DNA of 18,844 nucleotides from an uncultured Roseburia sp. (GTDB taxonomy: Bacteria; Bacillota; Clostridia; Lachnospirales; Lachnospiraceae): the NCBI GenBank assembly GCA_900539115.1, contig UQAQ01000049.1:1-18844 (forward strand), in the 5' to 3' direction. Every line of letters begins with the position of its first letter. The first letter of the stretch is position 1. A model generated the notes under the pieces. The model was given only the letters and a program-made list of their open reading frames with translations. It did no database searches and had not been told where the DNA came from. The translations under genes and the position numbers were made by a program. Shown piece after piece: positions 15,355 to 18,844 of the stretch.

Positions 15355-15812
15355 TTTGCATCTCCAAAGTTCTGCATTTTCCAGTTTCTGTAAAGCAAGA
15401 AGAGTGATTTAAATTATGCCGTTTTGGGGCAGAAAAAGCAAGCGGAACTTGATGTATCCGGCTAAAACTTGTAAACGCCTTCCCTTTTTATGGTCTTATC
15501 CTTTGATTTTCTTCCCAGACCACACAAATATCACTCTCGTTTTGACCCAGATTCCACTTTCGTCTATCAGAACCACAAAACCAAATTTCGCTTTGTGGTT
15601 CTGATAGAAAAAATTTGTCTCCAAACCAAAATATTCTTTTTCTTATTTGACTTTCTCATAAGAAAATTTTCCCAGACCACAATCTCCTCAAATTCTTATG
15701 GTCCAGAGAAATTTTTTCAATATTCAAGTCAAAAATGACGCCAAACACCAACAACCGGAGTTTTCTAAAACCAATCTGCTAATTTTCAATATGTTTCCAC
15801 GCCAATTAGATG
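15257..15812. repeat. direct repeat copy B with a 157-bp extra block
   Basis: Matches copy A (10759-11157) over 399 bp, interrupted by 157 bp that copy A lacks. The extra block is bounded by a 13-bp direct repeat, TTCCCAGACCACA, at 15512-15524 and 15669-15681; copy A has this 13-mer once (11014-11026). The block holds a perfect 17-bp inverted repeat (15563-15579 with 15592-15608). Copy B ends 10 bp before the tRNA terminator, so this side looks like the original chromosomal context. Confidence 0.9.
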
Positions 15813-15821
15813 TCAAAACGC

Positions 15822-15846
15822 AAAAAAGACCCAAAGGGTCTTTTTT
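15822..15846 (-). terminator. terminator of the former tRNA-Leu gene
   Basis: AAAAAAGACCC (15822-15832), loop AAA, GGGTCTTTTTT (15836-15846): an 11-bp perfect stem that can end transcription on either strand. It lies one nucleotide beyond the 3' end of the tRNA remnant on the minus strand. Confidence 0.85.
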
Positions 15847-15847
15847 A

Positions 15848-15897
15848 TGCGGATAACAGGACTTGAACCTGCACGGGATTCCCCACTAGAACCTAAA
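15848..15897 (-). pseudogene. 3' remnant of tRNA-Leu(UAG); attachment site of the mobile element
   Basis: On the minus strand this reads as the 3' part of a leucine tRNA: anticodon loop TTTAGGT (anticodon UAG at 15895-15893), the 3' strand of the anticodon stem TCTAG, a long class II variable arm with GGG-AAT-CCC, the T arm GCAGG-TTCAAGT-CCTGT, the acceptor strand TATCCGC and discriminator A; CCA is not encoded. Beyond 15897 the matching 5' anticodon strand, D arm and acceptor strand are missing. This is the orphan end left when an element integrates into a tRNA gene and rebuilds the full gene at its other end, which should lie to the right outside this window. The integrase gene follows directly. 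Confidence 0.8.
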
Positions 15898-16060
15898 GGT
15901 TTTATCCACTAAAACATTCAATTTTATTCTATCTTATTCAAACTTGTCCAAAGCACTAAATTATCGTGCTTTTCCAAGCATTATATTCAACTCTCTGCAT
16001 AAAACTATCTAATCTCATTTTTTAATTATTTTTGTGTTTGTTAGAAATTTGTTAGAATTT

Positions 16061-17320
16061 CTAACATCCGCTATCAGATACCATTGATTCAGTACCATTT
16101 ACAATTGTGGCTGCCAAAATATCAGCTGCCGCTTTTTTTCGACCTAAGTCTACATGTGAATAAATATCCCCAGTTACCTGAATGGAAGAATGTCGTAAAT
16201 ATTCAGAGGTTAATTTCAAGTCTCCTGTGCTATTTAGGACAATACTTCCGGAAATGTGCCGAAGATCATGAAAACGAATTCGTTTCAGGTTGTTTGCCTC
16301 TAAAAATTTAGGGAAGTTTTGTGATACGTAGTTTGGCTTTATCAGACTTCCATCGGAATGCCGGCATACATAATCACTATCCATGTAGCCTTTGCCATAA
16401 AACTTTTTGTCTTCTTCCTGGCGTTGCTTTACCGATTTCAAGTATTCCTTTACCGGTTTGGATAAATACATATCGGCATGCGATGATGCGTTCTTTGTCA
16501 AATCAACGTACTTAGGTTTGTTATCTTGAATAATGCAAGTATGATTGATATGAACTACATCATTGTTAAAATCAATGGCAGACCATCGGAGACCAATTAC
16601 TTCTGAACGCCGAAGGGCCAATGTCAATGCTAACATAACCGGAATTTCTATCTCCGTTCCCATTACGGCTTCCTGCAATTTTTGTATCTCAACAGAAGTA
16701 TATGAGTTTCCACGAAAACGTTCGCCTCCTAATTTTCGAAAAATTGATTTGTCAATTTTATCTGCGACGTTATAGGGAATATCATCAACTGTAACGGCAT
16801 ATTTTAGCATTTGACTTAATACATTAACATGTTTCTTAATTGACTTGTAAAATGGTGCTTCTTGAGAGGAAAAAGTTGGCTTTTTGCCATGTTTCATTGC
16901 CTCTTCAAATATTTTCTGTTTTCGTAAGCTACGTTCATCACAGATTTTGATTTCTTGATGGATGAAATCTTCAATATCTTTCTGATGAAGCTCATAAATT
17001 CGTTTTTTGCCTAAAATTGGAAGAACATGGTTATTCATGTCTCGTTTGTAAGATTCCAATGTATTGGGCCGAATGATAGGAGCCATATGTGCAAACCAAA
17101 TAAGTGAATACTCGTCCAATGTCATTTGGCTGTGGTCCCCCTTTATGGAAGCATGGAAGTCGGCGATGAGTTTGGCTGCTTTTTCTTTTGCTTCTTTTTT
17201 GTGTCTGCCATCCGCCGGCACTTTGGTCGGAAGATATTTTGTTTTCCATTTTCCATTCACATCCTTGTAGCGGGTAGTGGCATAATACCAATTACCTTTT
17301 TGGGTCAATCCGTTAGCCAT
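16061..17320 (-). CDS. tyrosine recombinase / integrase
   Basis: The 419-residue enzyme (from ATG at 17320) catalyses site-specific integration and excision. An N-terminal AP2-like arm-binding domain (about 1-60) begins with GLTQKGNWYYATTRYKDVNG. A SAM-like core-binding domain follows (65-180), then the catalytic domain. Its active-site residues are all visible: R237 in ALRRSE, K276, H351 and R354 in HDLRH, H377 in LRHSS, and nucleophile Y387. I chose the start at 17320 because GGAGGTG lies 6 nt upstream; the longer frame (17404) reads back through the excisionase gene. It overlaps the end of that gene by 8 nt. The tRNA-Leu remnant lies about 160 nt beyond its stop codon, the usual place for the attachment site. 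Confidence 0.95.
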   Translation of the reverse strand: MANGLTQKGNWYYATTRYKDVNGKWKTKYLPTKVPADGRHKKEAKEKAAKLIADFHASIKGDHSQMTLDEYSLIWFAHMAPIIRPNTLESYKRDMNNHVLPILGKKRIYELHQKDIEDFIHQEIKICDERSLRKQKIFEEAMKHGKKPTFSSQEAPFYKSIKKHVNVLSQMLKYAVTVDDIPYNVADKIDKSIFRKLGGERFRGNSYTSVEIQKLQEAVMGTEIEIPVMLALTLALRRSEVIGLRWSAIDFNNDVVHINHTCIIQDNKPKYVDLTKNASSHADMYLSKPVKEYLKSVKQRQEEDKKFYGKGYMDSDYVCRHSDGSLIKPNYVSQNFPKFLEANNLKRIRFHDLRHISGSIVLNSTGDLKLTSEYLRHSSIQVTGDIYSHVDLGRKKAAADILAATIVNGTESMVSDSGC

Positions 17321-17498
17321 CGTGTTCACCTCCACAAAGAAACTCAATAACATAGTGCTTTGGAATGCGGTAAACGGTACCAATTCGCTTTGAAGGTATC
17401 TCATTTGATTTCAACAACTGGTACACTAACGCCTTACATAAATGTAATGCTTCGGATACTTGTTCCACATTCATAACATCTGGATAATCGCTCAACAT
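17313..17498 (-). CDS. excisionase-like small HTH protein
   Basis: The 61-residue product is a winged-helix MerR/excisionase-type (HTH_17) domain: MNVEQVSEALHLCKALVYQLLKSNEIPSKRIGTVYRIPKHYVIEFL shows the typical turn (VSEALHLCKALVYQLLKS) and the R-I-G-x-x-Y-R-I-P wing, given here by parts. Such proteins bend attachment-site DNA and push the integrase toward excision. AAAGGGG lies 8 nt before the ATG. It is transcribed first, from the promoter at 17555-17583, and overlaps the integrase start by 8 nt, so the two are made together. Confidence 0.85.
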   Translation of the reverse strand: MLSDYPDVMNVEQVSEALHLCKALVYQLLKSNEIPSKRIGTVYRIPKHYVIEFLCGGEHDG

Positions 17499-17534
17499 AT
17501 TATCACCCCTTTCCGTTTCTTGAGAGCAATTAAT

Positions 17535-17547
17535 ATTTCAATGAAAT
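17535..17547. promoter_or_regulatory. operator O1 (13-bp palindrome)
   Basis: ATTTCAATGAAAT is symmetric about its central base. It lies at the predicted transcription start of the excisionase-integrase promoter, so repressor bound here would block it. Confidence 0.65.
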
Positions 17548-17554
17548 TATTTAT

Positions 17555-17583
17555 AGTTTAGCACTATGACGTTTCTATGTCAA
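17555..17583 (-). promoter_or_regulatory. excisionase-integrase promoter
   Basis: On the minus strand TTGACA (17583-17578), 17 nt, TAAACT (17560-17555). It lies between operators O1 and O2. Confidence 0.75.
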
Positions 17584-17590
17584 TAATAAA

Positions 17591-17603
17591 ATTTCATTGA
17601 AAT
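17591..17603. promoter_or_regulatory. operator O2 (13-bp palindrome)
   Basis: ATTTCATTGAAAT differs from O1 only at the central base. It overlaps the -35 box of the repressor promoter and lies just upstream of the integrase -35 box. O1 and O2 centres are 56 bp apart. Confidence 0.65.
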
Positions 17604-17625
17604 GTTTTGGGATGTGTAGTATACT
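17597..17625 (+). promoter_or_regulatory. repressor gene promoter
   Basis: TTGAAA (17597-17602), 17 nt, TATACT (17620-17625). The -35 box is embedded in O2, consistent with autoregulation. Confidence 0.75.
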
Positions 17626-17686
17626 TTTCTAAGAATCAGATTTTTAAAATTTGCAAAATAAAGTTTTTAGTTAGGAGAACTTTGAT

Positions 17687-18154
17687 ATGGGATACGGTAA
17701 GAATTTAGCGGATGCAATAAAAGACAAAGGATGGTCTGTAGCCGAGACAAGTCGACGATCCGGTGTTAGTGCCAACACCCTTCGCACAATTATACGAAGA
17801 GATTCCTCTGTAAGATATGACCACGCGTTACGCCTTGCAAATACACTTGGCATCGATATACAGTTAATCTGTAAGGAGAATCCATACGATGTAGGCGAGG
17901 TGGAGCCAGGCTTATTAAAGGATTACCATGGACTATTTTCTGAAATAAATCGGAATTCATATGTCAAAAGAAGAATGCATGCTTTACTTGAATTGTATGA
18001 TTATACCGAGTTTCCGATAGTAGATGAACTTCTGGGAAGATTTGCTGTCTTGGATGATGATGGTAGAAAAAATGCTTTGGAGTATATAAATTTTTTGAAG
18101 TCAACCCACTTGGATAAAGAACGGGAGGCAGCGTTAAAGACTATTAAGAAGTAA
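17687..18154 (+). CDS. XRE-family repressor of the mobile element
   Basis: The 155-residue protein has a Cro/C1-type HTH at residues 5-58 (LADAIKDKGWSVAETSRRSG, then SANTLRTIIRRDSS and HALRLANTLGIDI). The C-terminal part is helical and charged, with no LexA-like protease or ImmA metal site visible, so it is not an autoproteolytic repressor. It is divergent from the excisionase-integrase pair and the two palindromic operators lie between them; repression of excision is the likely role. AGGAG lies 9 nt before the ATG. Confidence 0.85.
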   Translation: MGYGKNLADAIKDKGWSVAETSRRSGVSANTLRTIIRRDSSVRYDHALRLANTLGIDIQLICKENPYDVGEVEPGLLKDYHGLFSEINRNSYVKRRMHALLELYDYTEFPIVDELLGRFAVLDDDGRKNALEYINFLKSTHLDKEREAALKTIKK

Positions 18155-18193
18155 CCGGAAACATTGGAAAACTAATAAATGTCGGTTTACATC

Positions 18194-18220
18194 AATTTGT
18201 CAGACAGTGTCTGACAAATT
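18194..18220. repeat. perfect 27-bp palindrome
   Basis: AATTTGTCAGACA, one central G, then TGTCTGACAAATT: 13-bp perfect arms. No T-run follows on either strand, so it is not an ordinary terminator. It lies between the repressor stop and the toxin promoter. It may be a protein-binding site or may end the repressor mRNA; its function is unknown. Confidence 0.7.
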
Positions 18221-18263
18221 GGGAAAGGGAAAAATATCAAATGTAGAAAAAAATAACTAATGG

Positions 18264-18292
18264 TTGTTATTCAATTCGACACATGATACAAT
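18264..18292 (+). promoter_or_regulatory. toxin promoter
   Basis: TTGTTA (18264-18269), 17 nt and TACAAT (18287-18292) preceded by TG (extended -10). Predicted start near 18299 gives a 5' leader of about 130 nt. Confidence 0.65.
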
Positions 18293-18324
18293 ATTTTTAC
18301 GGAAAGTACCCATGACAGGGCGTT

Positions 18325-18426
18325 AAGCGTCCGGTGGACGCTTGTTCAGCGCCGACCGGAGCGGAGCGAAGAGGTAGCCTCCCAAGTTTATGTGCACCGG
18401 CTTGCCGGAATACATAGGAGGGGAGG
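18325..18426 (+). promoter_or_regulatory. structured toxin leader that can hide the ribosome binding site
   Basis: A perfect hairpin AAGCGTCC-GGT-GGACGCTT (18325-18343) is followed by a longer one: CCTCCC (18378-18383) with GGGAGG (18421-18426), TATGT (18389-18393) with ACATA (18412-18416), and CCGG-CTTG-CCGG at the tip (18397-18408). The right arm is the ribosome binding site itself. Leaders that keep the toxin untranslated until processed are common in type I toxin-antitoxin systems. Confidence 0.65.
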
Positions 18427-18434
18427 TGACGCTG

Positions 18435-18557
18435 ATGACGGCTTATGAAATCATTTCGGTTTTAATAGGAATATTAGCATTGCTAATGTCCTTTGGTAGC
18501 TTGATTATTGCGTTGCTTGCCTTTCTCGATAAGAGAAACAGGAACAAGCGAAAATAA
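18435..18557 (+). CDS. 40-aa holin-like membrane toxin (type I TA)
   Basis: The product is MTAYEIISVLIGILALLMSF plus a second hydrophobic half ending in a basic tail (DKRNRNKRK). The MTxYE start, a single long hydrophobic helix (about 6-31) and the Lys/Arg end match the putative holin-like toxin family (Hol-Tox), related to TxpA-type toxins of type I systems, which damage the cell's own membrane when overexpressed. An in-frame GTG at 18426 would add three residues; ATG is preferred by family resemblance, with GGAGGGGAGG at 18417-18426. A terminator follows at 18627-18655, and a convergent antisense RNA covers the 3' UTR. The open frame is too short for standard gene finders. Confidence 0.8.
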   Translation: MTAYEIISVLIGILALLMSFGSLIIALLAFLDKRNRNKRK

Positions 18558-18590
18558 AAATGCCTATCCTGTCTGACCCACAGGATAGGC
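18555..18590 (-). terminator. antitoxin RNA terminator
   Basis: GCCTATCCTGT (18562-18572) and ACAGGATAGGC (18580-18590) form a perfect 11-bp stem. On the minus strand ATTTTTATTTT follows; on the plus strand no T-run follows, so it serves the antisense RNA. Confidence 0.85.
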
Positions 18591-18626
18591 GGTGTCCGCA
18601 AGGACAATAAACCTATTAAACTTGGG

Positions 18627-18655
18627 GCATCCACTTTGGAGTGGGTGCTTTCTTT
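18627..18655 (+). terminator. toxin mRNA terminator
   Basis: GCATCCACT (18627-18635) pairs with AGTGGGTGC (18640-18648, one G-T pair) around TTGG and is followed by TTTCTTT. Confidence 0.8.
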
Positions 18656-18663
18656 GTATAATC

Positions 18664-18692
18664 ATAATAACACCTTTTTGGAGAGATTTCAA
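18664..18692 (-). promoter_or_regulatory. antitoxin RNA promoter
   Basis: On the minus strand TTGAAA (18692-18687), 17 nt, TATTAT (18669-18664). It is closer to consensus than the toxin promoter (TTGTTA/TACAAT), as expected if antitoxin RNA is in excess. Confidence 0.75.
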
Positions 18693-18844
18693 GCGGATTT
18701 TTGAACAGGAATCTAATATAAGCTGATTCATGTAAATTGAACAGCTATCTCTTTTTAGGAAACTTATTTAGTGTATGCTCAACAAGCCGCTAAATTTTCA
18801 TAGCACTTGTTTTGTATAAATGTCAGCGTATTTTTACGCTGTTT

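Larger units (their letters stand above)
18555..18657 (-). ncRNA. antisense RNA antitoxin
   Basis: A minus-strand promoter (18664-18692) starts near 18657 and a strong intrinsic terminator ends the transcript near 18555, giving an RNA of about 100 nt. It is fully complementary to the 3' UTR of the toxin mRNA up to its stop codon, including the toxin terminator hairpin. This convergent arrangement is that of RatA with txpA. No open frame is present. The transcript is predicted from sequence only. Confidence 0.75.
15848..18844. mobile_element. left end of an integrated element (phage, ICE or island), incomplete
   Basis: The tRNA-Leu remnant, a tyrosine integrase, an excisionase-like gene, a divergent operator region with a repressor, and a toxin-antitoxin locus form the usual end module of a tRNA-targeted integrative element. 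No replication, conjugation or capsid gene is within the window, so its class is undecided. Bases 15898-16060, between the attachment site and integrase, are AT-rich with no gene and may hold integrase arm sites. Confidence 0.8.

Noticed and set aside
15563..15608. Perfect 17-bp inverted repeat considered as a terminator
   Set aside because: Neither strand has a T-run after the stem and no gene ends there; kept only as part of the 157-bp extra block.
15848..15930. A complete tRNA gene
   Set aside because: The 3' half fits tRNA-Leu well, but no matching 5' anticodon strand, D arm or acceptor strand follows, so it is a remnant.
18824..18844. Hairpin CAGCGTA-TTTT-TACGCTG at the right edge, or a gene start ATGTCAGCG
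   Set aside because: The window ends inside it; there is no ribosome binding site for the ATG and the T-run after the stem is cut off, so neither reading can be supported.

Overview
The window looks like a low-GC Firmicutes chromosome, most probably a gut Lachnospiraceae (Clostridium cluster XIVa) relative. This rests on the mix of a T-box leader, an OPT transporter, a secreted GH10 xylanase, several zinc-ribbon membrane proteins, c-di-GMP enzymes and strong AGGAGG ribosome binding sites. The genus is inference; no species marker is present.

Layout. 1-690: no confident gene. The minus strand carries a promoter and a complete T-box leader (about 541 to 235) whose likely specifier is UAC (Tyr); the controlled gene lies off the left edge. 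Between terminator and edge are a large imperfect hairpin and a 63-bp tandem repeat. 692-2931 (-): an OPT transporter gene overlapping a PqqD-like gene by ATGA. 3103-4683 (-): secreted GH10 xylanase with its own consensus promoter and terminator. 5093-7333 (-): two zinc-ribbon membrane proteins in one operon, one TcaA-like and one with a Gln/Ala repeat. 7481-10048 (+): a broken 7TM/PAS/HD-GYP gene (two lesions) and an intact GAF-GGDEF gene, each with its own promoter. 10119-10856 (-): SAM methyltransferase.

10759-15812 is the first accessory region. A 399-bp segment (methyltransferase 5' end plus upstream DNA) is present twice in direct orientation, at 10759-11157 and, with a 157-bp extra block, at 15257-15812. 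Between the copies sits a four-gene plus-strand operon: small HTH regulator, double zinc-ribbon membrane protein, SPFH protein with C-terminal GYF_2 domain, and a membrane-anchored protein with a duplicated domain. It ends in a clean terminator. Upstream, a separate promoter is followed by a terminator about 110 nt later, suggesting a small RNA or attenuator.

15848-18844 is the left end of an integrated mobile element. A 50-nt 3' remnant of tRNA-Leu (anticodon UAG inferred) marks the attachment site. Then come a tyrosine integrase and an excisionase-like protein (minus), a divergent control region with two copies of a 13-bp palindromic operator, and an XRE repressor (plus). Next is what reads as a complete type I toxin-antitoxin locus: a 40-aa holin-like membrane toxin whose ribosome binding site can be folded away, and a convergent antisense RNA of about 100 nt with its own promoter and terminator. 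The element continues beyond the right edge.

The most interesting items are the toxin/antisense RNA locus, the SPFH/zinc-ribbon operon between direct repeats, the possible small RNA upstream of it, and the doubly broken HD-GYP gene.
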